In this document: positions 8,843-16,975 of the stretch, one piece after another
Layout: each line of letters begins with the position of its first letter
How positions within the stretch are numbered: the first letter of the stretch is position 1
Assembly: GCA_028821775.1 (NCBI GenBank)
Contig: JAPKFB010000002.1
Location: forward strand, 1-64,000
DNA from: Roseibacillus sp.
GTDB taxonomy: Bacteria; Verrucomicrobiota; Verrucomicrobiia; Verrucomicrobiales; Akkermansiaceae
DNA: 64,000 nucleotides
Reading direction: 5' to 3'
Made by a program: the position numbers and the translations under genes
Notes under the pieces: generated by a model
Database searches by the model: none
Told to the model about the DNA's origin: nothing
Seen by the model: the letters and a program-made list of their open reading frames with translations, nothing else

Positions 8843-8976
8843 CTTTGCGGGCGAGCAATTCGCCGGTGGCCCGGGGCTGCCTGAGGCTGGCAGGGAAATC
8901 CCCTTGCATGGGCCGGCGACATTTGCATAGTTCCGCTCAGCCCCCCCTTTGCGGATTGCAAGTCGACTTGCCGCAG
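8843..8976 (+). ncRNA. Candidate structured RNA / leader upstream of the Bat operon
   Basis: Nested complementary segments occur in the gap before moxR. CGCCGG(TGG)CCC at 8861-8872 can pair with GGGCCGGCG at 8910-8918. Inside it, GGGG (8873-8876) pairs with CCCC (8900-8903), and CTGCC (8877-8881) pairs with GGCAG (8889-8893). A competing hairpin, GGCGA/TCGCC, overlaps the outer stem's 5' arm. Further on is the perfect 14-base palindrome GCAAGTCGACTTGC (8958-8971), flanked by TGCGG and CCGCA. It matches no riboswitch or small RNA consensus that I recognise. It could be a structured 5' leader, a small RNA, or simply GC-rich DNA with chance pairing. Confidence 0.35.
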
Positions 8977-9156
8977 CCCCCCAGTGACCGGTTCGAGTCG
9001 TTGGTTCATCCGTGACCCGATCAATTACGGATGGAGTGATGACTGGGCTTGGTGATTTTGGGAGGGTTTTGGTGAATTTTGCAAAACAAGCAAGGGAGGT
9101 GATGACGCTACAACCAGCGATCAGAGGATTTTCGACCAGAACAGGCCCACCAGACG

Positions 9157-10146
9157 ATGACATTAGACGTAAAACAGATCAGCGAACGAGTGGAGCGAGA
9201 GAGCGAAGTGCTTTCTCGAATCCGGAGTGAAGCCCACAAGGTGATCGTGGGGCAGGATGCCTTGCTCGACCGGCTGCTCATGGCCCTCATGTGCAACCAG
9301 CACGTCCTCATCGAAGGGGTTCCCGGGTTAGCCAAGACGCTCGCGGTGACCACGATCGCGAAGATGATTCAGGCTAGTTTTCGGCGGATTCAGTTTACTC
9401 CCGACCTTCTCCCCGCGGACGTGGTGGGAACCATGATCTACAATCCCAAGACGGGAGACTTCAGCATCAAGAAGGGACCAGTCTTCTCGAACATCATTCT
9501 CGCGGACGAGATCAACCGCGCGCCGGCCAAGGTGCAGAGTGCCCTGCTCGAAGCGATGCAGGAACGCCAGGTCACGATCGGCGATGAGACCTTTCTGCTC
9601 GATGATCCCTTTCTCGTGCTCGCCACGCAGAACCCGGTCGAGCAGGAGGGGACCTATCCACTGCCGGAAGCCCAGGTGGATCGCTTCATGATGAAGCTCA
9701 AGGTGACCTATCCAAGCAAGACGGAGGAACGTGAAATTCTCAAGCGGATGGCCCGCACGAAACCAAACCTGAACGTCGATGGCGTCATCACGCCGGAGGA
9801 TGTCCTCCGCCTGCGCGAACTCACCGACGAGATTTTCATGGATGAGAAGATTGAGGAATACATCGTGGATCTAATCGAGGCGACCCGGAATCCGGAGTCC
9901 TATGGATTGAAGATTCGCGATCTCATTCGTTATGGCGCTTCGCCGCGGGCGACGATCTTTCTCACGATGGCGTCGCGGGCCAATGCCCTGATCGAAGGGC
10001 GGGGTTATGTCACGCCGCAGGACGTGAAGACGATCGCACCCGATGTGTTGCGTCACCGCGTGATCCTAACCTACGAAGCGGAAGCGGAGGAGAAGACCTC
10101 GGAGGACATCATCGAAGAGATCCTGGCCAACGTGCCGGTGCCTTAA
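9157..10146 (+). CDS. MoxR-family AAA+ ATPase, first gene of Bat operon
   Basis: This 329-residue cytoplasmic AAA+ ATPase has Walker A GVPGLAKT at residues 54-61, Walker B ILADEINRAP at about 113, a sensor region LATQNPVEQEGTYPLPEAQ and the C-terminal lid. The core from IVGQDALLDRLL onward matches the MoxR subfamily. MoxR proteins act as chaperone-like ATPases working with von Willebrand factor A (VWA) proteins, which is consistent with the DUF58 and VWA genes directly downstream. The start at 9157 matches the usual MoxR N-terminus; a strong GGAGGTGA Shine-Dalgarno-like sequence lies about 55 bases upstream, but it serves a different frame. It is separated from the next gene by 24 bases. Confidence 0.95.
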   Translation: MTLDVKQISERVERESEVLSRIRSEAHKVIVGQDALLDRLLMALMCNQHVLIEGVPGLAKTLAVTTIAKMIQASFRRIQFTPDLLPADVVGTMIYNPKTGDFSIKKGPVFSNIILADEINRAPAKVQSALLEAMQERQVTIGDETFLLDDPFLVLATQNPVEQEGTYPLPEAQVDRFMMKLKVTYPSKTEEREILKRMARTKPNLNVDGVITPEDVLRLRELTDEIFMDEKIEEYIVDLIEATRNPESYGLKIRDLIRYGASPRATIFLTMASRANALIEGRGYVTPQDVKTIAPDVLRHRVILTYEAEAEEKTSEDIIEEILANVPVP

Positions 10147-10170
10147 GCCCCCGTCCCTCGTGGTGAAGCC

Positions 10171-11052
10171 ATGATTTCCCCGGAGCTAGCCAAGAAGATC
10201 CGGTATATCCAGATCTATACCAGCAAGGCGGTCAATGACCTCCTGGCCGGGGAGTATCATAGTGTCTTCAAGGGGCAGGGGATGGAGTTTGAGGAGGTGC
10301 GCGAGTACCAAATCGGCGACGAAGTGCGCTCGATCGATTGGAATGTGACCGCGCGCATGGGAGAGCCCTATGTGAAGCGCTTCCGCGAAGAGCGCGAGTT
10401 GACGGTTCTCTTTGCCGTGGATCTCTCGGCCTCCGGCGAGTTTGGTAGCACCGACAAGTTGAAGAACGAGGTGGCGGCCGAGATTTGCGCCCTCCTTGCC
10501 TTTTCCGCGATCAAGAACAACGACAAGGTCGGACTGATTGTGTTCACGAATACGGTGGAGCTCTTTGTTCCCCCTGCCAAGGGGACCTCGCATGTCCTGC
10601 GGCTCATTCGTGATTTGCTGGGCTTCAAGCCGCGGCAGGCGCGCACGGATATCACGGCCGCGGTCGAGTTCCTCGGGAAGGTTGCCCAGAAGAAAGCGGT
10701 TGTCTTCCTGGTTTCCGATTTCCTGGAGACCGGCTTTGAGCGGGCCCTGCGCACCATCGGCAAACGCCACGATCTGATTGCAGTTTCGATCGCAGATCCG
10801 GTGGAATTGAAGATGCCCAATGTGGGTCTCGTCGAGTTGGAAGACGCCGAGACCGGGGAACTCATTCAGATCGATACCGGAAGCGCGGCCTTTCGGAAGA
10901 ACTATGAAGGCATCGGAGCAGAGCGCACCGGCCAGCTCAAGGATCTCTTCCGGGGGATGGATATTGATCAGATTGAGATTTTGACCGGGCGCGACTATGT
11001 CCGGGACCTGGTGAGGTTTTTCCGCACCCGTGAACGTCGAACCCAACATTGA
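10171..11052 (+). CDS. DUF58 domain protein with VWA metal-binding motif
   Basis: This 293-residue protein carries the DUF58 signature (FEEVREYQIGDEVRSIDWN, then KRFREER) at about residues 45-75. A VWA-like fold follows, with an intact metal-ion-dependent adhesion motif DLSAS at about 84-88. DUF58 proteins usually follow moxR and are believed to be partners of the ATPase. No transmembrane segment is evident, so it is likely cytoplasmic. The stop codon overlaps a possible TTG start of the next gene, but the better start there is ATG 11079. Confidence 0.92.
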   Translation: MISPELAKKIRYIQIYTSKAVNDLLAGEYHSVFKGQGMEFEEVREYQIGDEVRSIDWNVTARMGEPYVKRFREERELTVLFAVDLSASGEFGSTDKLKNEVAAEICALLAFSAIKNNDKVGLIVFTNTVELFVPPAKGTSHVLRLIRDLLGFKPRQARTDITAAVEFLGKVAQKKAVVFLVSDFLETGFERALRTIGKRHDLIAVSIADPVELKMPNVGLVELEDAETGELIQIDTGSAAFRKNYEGIGAERTGQLKDLFRGMDIDQIEILTGRDYVRDLVRFFRTRERRTQH

Positions 11053-11078
11053 TCCCTGGTTCTCAACCCATTTTTATC

Positions 11079-12464
11079 ATGAGCGAAGATAGCGATAAAA
11101 AACTCGATTTCTCTCTGCCTGCGCGGGCACCCACTCCGTCCCCGAATAGCGGCCGCTCCAATCTTGTGTTGTTCCTCCTCCTCATTCTAGTGGGAGGGAA
11201 CCTCTATCTGACTTGGAGACGTCCCGAGGCCTCCCCTCAGGGAGCGGGGAAGGATGGAGGTCTTGCGACGGAGGAGTTGAAGCAGTTGGCGCTCAAGATG
11301 GAGAAGCAGGGTCTCAGCAGGGCTGCGGCCGGAGCTTGGAAGGAGTATCTCGCAAGCGCTGAGAAGGAGACCGAGCCCTCTGCAATCTGGTATCGCATCG
11401 GCACCCTCTATCAAGCGGCTGATGAACACGAGTTGGCTTTGGCGGCTTTCTATCGTTCCGAGAGCCTGGGAGGTAAGGAGGAACTGGCTTCCGAGACCGG
11501 TCGCAAGGTGCAGGATTCGTTGGAGGCCCTCGGCAAGTTTGCGGCCTTGAAACATGAACTCACTGAACGAGTAGGGCTGAATGAGAATGCTGGCGAGCAA
11601 AGTGGGGAAGTGCTCGCCGAGATTGGCGCCCAGAAGATCACGCGCATGGACCTCGATCGCCAGATTGAAGCACTCATTGAGAATCGGCTTGGGATGATGG
11701 CGGGTCAGCTCACTCCCGAGCAGCGCAAGCAACAGAAGGCAGCCATGCTCCAGCAGTTTTCAGGAGACCAACAGCGATTGCAGTTTCTCAACAGCTACAT
11801 CGTGCAGGAGATCCTTTATCGCAAGGCGCGGGCCTTGAAGCTGACCGAGAATCCGAGCGTCCGGGCCCAATTGCGCGAGGCCGAGCGCAGCCTGCTGGCG
11901 CGGCAGGTGATGGACTCCGAGATGAAGCGCAAAATCCTCATCAGTGAGACCGACGTGGCGGGATTCTTTGCCATGAAGAAGGAGGACTATTTTGAACCTG
12001 CGCGGGCGGCCTTGAGCCACATCGTGGTCGCAGACGAGGAGACCGCGAAGCAAGTGATCGCGCGCATCCTGGCGGGGGAAGAGTTTGCGGAGTTGGCCCG
12101 GGAGTTGTCGACCGATGCCGCGACCAAGGACAAGGGCGGAGAAATCGCAGGGCACGTGGTGAGCGGTCGCGCGATTCCCGGAATCAAGGTGGAAGCTGCG
12201 GCCCTGGTTCCGTTGTTTACGGTGAAGGAAGGGGACATCCTCGGCAGCCCGCTGATAGGGGAGACGGGCTCTCACGTTTTCCAGTTGCGCAAACTGACTC
12301 CCGGGCGGCAGCAGTCGCTTGAGGAAGTGCGTTCGCAGATTCACGCGCAACTGCGCCGCGACAAGGAACGGGAAGTTCAAGCCCAGCTTCTGGAGAGTCT
12401 GCGAGAGGAGTACGATGTCGTGATTCACCGCGATGCCTTTGCCGCCCCGGCCCCCAAGGAATGA
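11079..12464 (+). CDS. Parvulin-type peptidylprolyl isomerase, membrane-anchored, in Bat operon
   Basis: This 461-residue protein has a short cytoplasmic N-terminus, one transmembrane helix at about 28-44 (LVLFLLLILVGGNLYLTW), a helical TPR-like region (about 60-150), a SurA/PpiC-like chaperone helical segment (about 190-300) and a PpiC rotamase domain (about 305-415). The rotamase domain has SHIVV near its start, FAELARELSTD, GGEIAG and the closing VFQLRKLTPG. It should act in the periplasm on folding of envelope proteins. The ATG at 11079 is preferred over an upstream TTG at 11049 that would overlap the DUF58 stop. The gene is not a standard member of the Bat operon. It overlaps the next gene by ATGA. 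Confidence 0.85.
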   Translation: MSEDSDKKLDFSLPARAPTPSPNSGRSNLVLFLLLILVGGNLYLTWRRPEASPQGAGKDGGLATEELKQLALKMEKQGLSRAAAGAWKEYLASAEKETEPSAIWYRIGTLYQAADEHELALAAFYRSESLGGKEELASETGRKVQDSLEALGKFAALKHELTERVGLNENAGEQSGEVLAEIGAQKITRMDLDRQIEALIENRLGMMAGQLTPEQRKQQKAAMLQQFSGDQQRLQFLNSYIVQEILYRKARALKLTENPSVRAQLREAERSLLARQVMDSEMKRKILISETDVAGFFAMKKEDYFEPARAALSHIVVADEETAKQVIARILAGEEFAELARELSTDAATKDKGGEIAGHVVSGRAIPGIKVEAAALVPLFTVKEGDILGSPLIGETGSHVFQLRKLTPGRQQSLEEVRSQIHAQLRRDKEREVQAQLLESLREEYDVVIHRDAFAAPAPKE

Positions 12465-13504
12465 TATTGCGATCCAACAGCGTCACTCGATTGACGAAGA
12501 GAGCATCCAGCGCTCTTTTCGCGGTCCTCCTGGCCCTGGTGCTTGCTGGTTGTGGCAAGGAGGAGGACGGAGAGGAAGAGAAGGCGCTGCCCGAAGGGGC
12601 CTTGGAGAAAGTCTACGAACGTGGACCGCTCAAAGTGGTGCTCACCCTGGACAACCCGACGCCTACAATCGCTGACCAAATCACCTTCGTGATGGAGATG
12701 GCGGTGAGTGAAGATTACGAAGTGACTCCGCCGAAGTTTGGCGAGAAGTTGGAAGAGTTTGGAATCTCGGATTTCACGGAAGCGCAACCCAAGTTGGACG
12801 ATCATGGAGTGGTGCGCTCGTCGCGCACCTACTTGCTCGAGCCATTCCTTTCGGGTGATTACGTCATCCCGGCGATGACCTTTCGCTTCAGGAAGGCGGA
12901 TGATTCCGAGGAGAAGGGGCACGAGTTGGAGACCGAGGAGATCGTGGTGGTGGTGAGTTCGTTGCTCCCCGAGGAGGCGGACGATCTCGAGATTCATGAG
13001 ATCGAACCCCCGGCCGAGTTGGCAAAGCCGACTTCGCACTGGCTGTGGCCGTTGTTGGGCGGCGGCCTCGCGGTGATTCTTGCCGTGCTCTTCATGGTGT
13101 TCTGGCCCCGGCGCAAGAACGGTCTGCCCAAGGGCGTGCGAATTCCTGCCCACGAGATCGCCTTTGCCGCCCTGGAAAAACTGGTCGCCGACGACCTCGC
13201 CGAGAAAGGCGAACTCAAGCACTTCTATCAGCGCATTTCCGACATCCTGCGCCACTATATAGAGAATCGTTTTGGGCTCCAGGCTCCTGATCGAACCACC
13301 GAGGAGTTTCTCCATGAATTGCGTTCAGGGGGCGGTCTTGATGAATTCCATCAGCCCTTGCTGGGACGCTTCCTGCAACATTGTGACCTGGTGAAGTTCG
13401 CCGAGCATCAACCGAGTCGGGACGATATTCAGGAAACCTTCGACTCGTGTAAGAACTTCATCCTCGAAACCAAGGAAAGTGCCCTGGCACCTGCTCGACC
13501 ATGA
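12461..13504 (+). CDS. Bat-operon lipoprotein with C-terminal DUF4381-like region
   Basis: This 347-residue protein has a lipoprotein signal: a hydrophobic stretch ending LVLAGC, with the acylated cysteine at about residue 31. A periplasmic beta-rich segment at about 55-175 (LTLDNPTPTIADQITFVMEM) resembles the BatD-type oxygen-tolerance fold. A transmembrane helix at about 194-215 is followed by a cytoplasmic tail (HFYQRISDILRHYIENRFG, TTEEFLHEL) of the kind seen in BatD and DUF4381 proteins. It is thus a smaller BatD-like protein, distinct from the full BatD at 16975. ATGA overlaps on both sides tie it to the PPIase and BatA. Confidence 0.75.
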   Translation: MILRSNSVTRLTKRASSALFAVLLALVLAGCGKEEDGEEEKALPEGALEKVYERGPLKVVLTLDNPTPTIADQITFVMEMAVSEDYEVTPPKFGEKLEEFGISDFTEAQPKLDDHGVVRSSRTYLLEPFLSGDYVIPAMTFRFRKADDSEEKGHELETEEIVVVVSSLLPEEADDLEIHEIEPPAELAKPTSHWLWPLLGGGLAVILAVLFMVFWPRRKNGLPKGVRIPAHEIAFAALEKLVADDLAEKGELKHFYQRISDILRHYIENRFGLQAPDRTTEEFLHELRSGGGLDEFHQPLLGRFLQHCDLVKFAEHQPSRDDIQETFDSCKNFILETKESALAPARP

Positions 13505-14568
13505 CCTTCGACGCGCCCCTCGCTTTTCTCCTGCTGCTCCTGATCCCGTTCCTGGTCTGGGTGCGGGGGTTTGCAGCGGGTGGTAGGCGGCGCGCTTCGA
13601 TCCGGTTCTCCTCGACCCGTGGTGCGGCGCGAGCGGGTCGCTCGTGGCGTCAGAAGTTGTCCGTTCTCCCGCTCTTGTTGCGCGTCATTGCGATTGCTCT
13701 TGTGGTGACGGCGCTCGCCCGGCCACAGAAGGGACTTGAGCAAGTGCGTGATTCGAATGAGGGGATCGCGATCGAGATGGTGGTCGATCGCTCGGGAAGT
13801 ATGGAGCAGCAGATGGTGTTCGACGGCCAACGGATGAACCGCCTGGAGGTGGTCAAGAAGGTCTTCGCGCAGTTCGTGCTGGGCAACGGAGAGAAACTCA
13901 AGGGCAGGCCCAATGACCTGATCGGTCTGGTGTCCTTCGCGCACTATCCCGAATCGACCTGTCCGCTGACTCTGGCGCACGGCACTCTGCCTCGCTTCAT
14001 CGAAACCGTGCAGTTGCCGCGCACGCGTGACGAGGATGGCACCGCGATCGGAGATGCCATTGCCCTTGCGGCCGCACACTTGGAGAAGGCGGAGGATGAG
14101 ATGAAGAGGCAGTCTCCGGATCGCGCCGACAGCTATGAACTCAAGAGCAAGGTCATGATCTTGCTCACCGACGGAGAGCAGACCAGGGGGGAACGCACTC
14201 CGGCGGAGGGTGCCGCGCTGGCCAAAGAGTGGGGCATCAAGATCTACACCATCGCGGTGGGAGGAGAAGCGATCACCAGACAGAACACAATTCTCGGTGC
14301 CTTTTTTCAGGCGGGGAGAGGCCGGGGCGCGGACACGGGAACCTTGAAATCGATCGCCAATGAGACCGGAGGCAAGTTCTACGAGGCGCAGAACGCCAGT
14401 GCTCTGACCGCCATTTACGAGGAAATCGACGAACTGGAACGGAGCAAGATCCAGTCCCTCCGTTTCATGGATTACAAGGAGCTCTTTCTGCCCTTTGCCC
14501 TCGCGGCCCTGGTGGTGACCGTCATTGAAGTGCTCCTGAGTTGCACCCTCTTCCGAAAGATTCCGTGA
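13501..14568 (+). CDS. batA: BatA-like VWA domain membrane protein
   Basis: This 355-residue protein has an N-terminal hydrophobic segment (residues about 5-22), a second helix at about 55-75 (LLLRVIAIALVVTALARP), a VWA domain with MIDAS motif DRSGS at about 95-99, and a C-terminal transmembrane helix (ALAALVVTVIEVLLSCTLF). This topology matches BatA proteins of the aerotolerance (Bat) operon, where paired VWA proteins display their domains on the periplasmic face of the inner membrane. The start overlaps the previous stop by four bases, and its own stop overlaps the GTG start of batB. Confidence 0.88.
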   Translation: MTFDAPLAFLLLLLIPFLVWVRGFAAGGRRRASIRFSSTRGAARAGRSWRQKLSVLPLLLRVIAIALVVTALARPQKGLEQVRDSNEGIAIEMVVDRSGSMEQQMVFDGQRMNRLEVVKKVFAQFVLGNGEKLKGRPNDLIGLVSFAHYPESTCPLTLAHGTLPRFIETVQLPRTRDEDGTAIGDAIALAAAHLEKAEDEMKRQSPDRADSYELKSKVMILLTDGEQTRGERTPAEGAALAKEWGIKIYTIAVGGEAITRQNTILGAFFQAGRGRGADTGTLKSIANETGGKFYEAQNASALTAIYEEIDELERSKIQSLRFMDYKELFLPFALAALVVTVIEVLLSCTLFRKIP

Positions 14569-15638
14569 ACGCCATTCGCTTCCAGAACATTGTTGCCCTT
14601 CACTGGCTTTGGATTTTGCCGGTGATGGTAGGCTTTTATGTTTTTGCCGGAGCGCGGCGGCGGGCAGCGTTGGCGGCTTTCATCGATGCGGGGATTATTG
14701 ATCGCATCAAGATTTCAGTAAGTCCGGTCCGTCGTCGCTGGAAGGCGGTTCTGGTGCTTTTGGCGCTGGCAGCGATCGTGGTTGGAATGACGCGCCCGGG
14801 CTGGAATCCGAGCGCCAAGAAGGTGGAGCGGCGGGGACGTGATGTGATTTTTCTTCTCGATGTGTCGAAGAGCATGCTTGCGGAGGATCTTGCGCCCAGT
14901 CGGCTCGAGCGCGCCAAGTTGGCGATTGTGGACTGCGTCGAGAAGCTGGATGGCGATCGGGTGGGCCTGGTGGTTTTTGCAGGGAGCTCACAGGTGAAGT
15001 GTCCACTGACTCTGGACTACGGGTTCTTTCGGCTGATGCTGGAGGATGTGGATACGGAGAGCATTACCAAGGGCGGAACGTTGATTGGGGATGCCTTGCG
15101 GAAAGTGTTGGGAACGCGTCCAGCGATCGAGGAGGCTGCCATGGAGCGCGCGAGGACGCCGGATGGAATCTTCGACGATCAGATCAAGGAATACAAGGAC
15201 GTCATTCTCATCACGGATGGCGAAGATCATGATAGCTTTCCGGTGGAAGCGGCGGAGGAGGCTGGCGAACGCGGGGTTCGGCTGATTGCGATTGGCCTGG
15301 GGGACGAGAACGAAGGGCGGCGCATTCCGATCACGGATAGGGCCGGTCGCAAGACCTTCATGAAGCACCAGGGCCAGGAAGTCTGGTCCCGACTCGATGC
15401 GGACACCCTGCGAAAAATGGTGAATGCGACCGAGGGCGGACGTTACCTCAACGTTTCGACGGGGACCTTCGACCTGGGAGAAATCTACACCACCCTGGTG
15501 GCCTCGGCGGCCAAAAAGGACCTGGAATCGATGAGTGTTGAGCGATACGAAGAGCGCTTTCAAATTTTCCTGGTCCTTGCACTGACCTGTCTTTCCTTGA
15601 ATTTTGTGCTATCAGATCGAAGCAAGCAGCGCGCATGA
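14565..15638 (+). CDS. batB: BatB-like VWA domain membrane protein
   Basis: This 357-residue paralog of the preceding gene has two N-terminal helices (about 10-28 and 58-78), a VWA domain with DVSKS at about 98-102, and a C-terminal transmembrane segment (FQIFLVLALTCLSLNFVL). The order BatA then BatB is standard for the Bat operon. I chose the GTG at 14565 because it forms a GTGA overlap with the batA stop; the in-frame TTG at 14541 would lengthen the overlap without adding recognisable sequence. ATGA overlap with batC follows. Confidence 0.87.
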   Translation: MNAIRFQNIVALHWLWILPVMVGFYVFAGARRRAALAAFIDAGIIDRIKISVSPVRRRWKAVLVLLALAAIVVGMTRPGWNPSAKKVERRGRDVIFLLDVSKSMLAEDLAPSRLERAKLAIVDCVEKLDGDRVGLVVFAGSSQVKCPLTLDYGFFRLMLEDVDTESITKGGTLIGDALRKVLGTRPAIEEAAMERARTPDGIFDDQIKEYKDVILITDGEDHDSFPVEAAEEAGERGVRLIAIGLGDENEGRRIPITDRAGRKTFMKHQGQEVWSRLDADTLRKMVNATEGGRYLNVSTGTFDLGEIYTTLVASAAKKDLESMSVERYEERFQIFLVLALTCLSLNFVLSDRSKQRA

Positions 15639-16975
15639 CTCCCCCAAACGCACTCCGAACAATTACACTGGCAGCGATCTTCCTGGTCACCTTGACGGGA
15701 GCGCTTCTGGCTGAACCGGCGCATCAGCTGGTGGCGCGAGGGAACGAGGCGTTCTCGGCTGGAGACTATGAGAAGGCATTATCCCTTTACGAGGAGGCCT
15801 CCGTTGAGCTTCCGGAGTCGGCGCAAGTCTACTTCAATCGGGGCGCGGTTCTCTACAAGCAGGAGAATTACGAGAAGGCGATTGAGGAGTTCAAGGATGC
15901 CGCGCTCAAGAGCGTGGAACCCGGTCTGACCTCACGAGCCAAGTACAACCTCGGGAACTGCGCCTTTCGTCAGGCACAGCGTCAGCGGGATAGCGATTTG
16001 AAGGAGGCGGTCGAGAAGTGCCAGGAAAGTATCGCCTTCTACCGGGAGGCCCGTGACCTCGATCCTGAGTACAAGAAGGCGGCGGAGAATATCGAGATCG
16101 TGCGCCTCTACCTGAAGGTTCTTTTCGACGAGCAGAAGAAGAAGGAGGAACAGAATGACAAGGAGCAGGAGGACAACCTGGTGGCGAAGTTGAAGAAACT
16201 CCTGAAGCGGCAACTTGAGCTCAGGGATGAGAATGAGGAGTTGGCTGAGAAGACGCCCAACGGAAGCGATCCGGCGGCAGCGCAGGGATGGCAGGAATCA
16301 TTGAAGGAATTGAGTGCGGAGCAGGGCAACTTGCACGATGATACCAGTGGCGTGCTGGAAGAAATAGGGCAAACCAAATCCGGGATGGAGCAACAGGCCG
16401 CGCAGGCGGGACAGAATCCTGCTTCGCCCCCTCAACCGCAGGATCCGCAACAACCGCCTCCGCCTTCCAAGGAGCAACTCGAAGAGATGGTCAAGAAATT
16501 GGCCGCCGCAGAACAGCACGTGACCAACGCTCTCTCGAATGAGCGAGGAGCCGCTGATCAGTTGGCCGCCTTTGCGCGAAAATCGGCGGCGCGGAATCAG
16601 GAACAAGCGGCCAAACACATTGAAGCCGCGATCGAGTCCTTAGCGAGTCCTGAGGACGAGCAGCAGCAGAAGCAGGAAGGCGACCAGGACCAGGAGCAGA
16701 ACCAAGACGATCAGGAAAAGAAGGAGGGCGAGGACTCGAAAGACGGGGACGAGAGCCAGGAAAAGCAGGACGAGGAGAAAAAAGAGAAGGAAGGCGAGGA
16801 GGAGAAGAACGAGGAGCAGGAAGAGTCCAGGGAGGGCGATCCGAAAGCGGAGGAGGAACGGCGGGAGAGGGCTCGCATGGAGCAGGTCGATGACATTTTG
16901 AACGAAGCGAAGAAGAATCAGAAACGTCTGCCGGTGAGGCCCGGACAGCTCGTGCCGGTAGATCGCGATTGGTGA
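15635..16975 (+). CDS. batC: BatC-like TPR protein with long acidic/charged tail
   Basis: This 446-residue protein has a signal peptide of about 25 residues (TGALLA). Two to three TPR repeats follow at about 30-150 (AGDYEKALSLYEEAS, SAQVYFNRGAVLYKQENYEKAI, YNLGNCAFRQ). A long coiled-coil/low-complexity region comes next, in which about residues 330-420 are almost only E, K, D and Q. The last 30 residues (MEQVDDILNEAKKNQ...PVDRDW) are ordinary again and resemble the conserved C-terminus of BatC. It probably scaffolds the BatA/BatB/BatD assembly in the periplasm (family knowledge plus context). The charged tail is longer than usual. It overlaps batD at TGATG. Confidence 0.85.
   Translation: MTPPNALRTITLAAIFLVTLTGALLAEPAHQLVARGNEAFSAGDYEKALSLYEEASVELPESAQVYFNRGAVLYKQENYEKAIEEFKDAALKSVEPGLTSRAKYNLGNCAFRQAQRQRDSDLKEAVEKCQESIAFYREARDLDPEYKKAAENIEIVRLYLKVLFDEQKKKEEQNDKEQEDNLVAKLKKLLKRQLELRDENEELAEKTPNGSDPAAAQGWQESLKELSAEQGNLHDDTSGVLEEIGQTKSGMEQQAAQAGQNPASPPQPQDPQQPPPPSKEQLEEMVKKLAAAEQHVTNALSNERGAADQLAAFARKSAARNQEQAAKHIEAAIESLASPEDEQQQKQEGDQDQEQNQDDQEKKEGEDSKDGDESQEKQDEEKKEKEGEEEKNEEQEESREGDPKAEEERRERARMEQVDDILNEAKKNQKRLPVRPGQLVPVDRDW

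Noticed and set aside
8980-9012. GGTTCGAGTC resembling a tRNA T-loop
   Set aside because: The flanking bases do not form a five-pair T-stem, and no acceptor or anticodon arm can be drawn around it.
9102-9230. Short open frame with a strong GGAGGTGA ribosome-binding site just before moxR
   Set aside because: It overlaps the moxR start in another frame, is only 42 codons and has no recognisable sequence. The site may still influence moxR translation.
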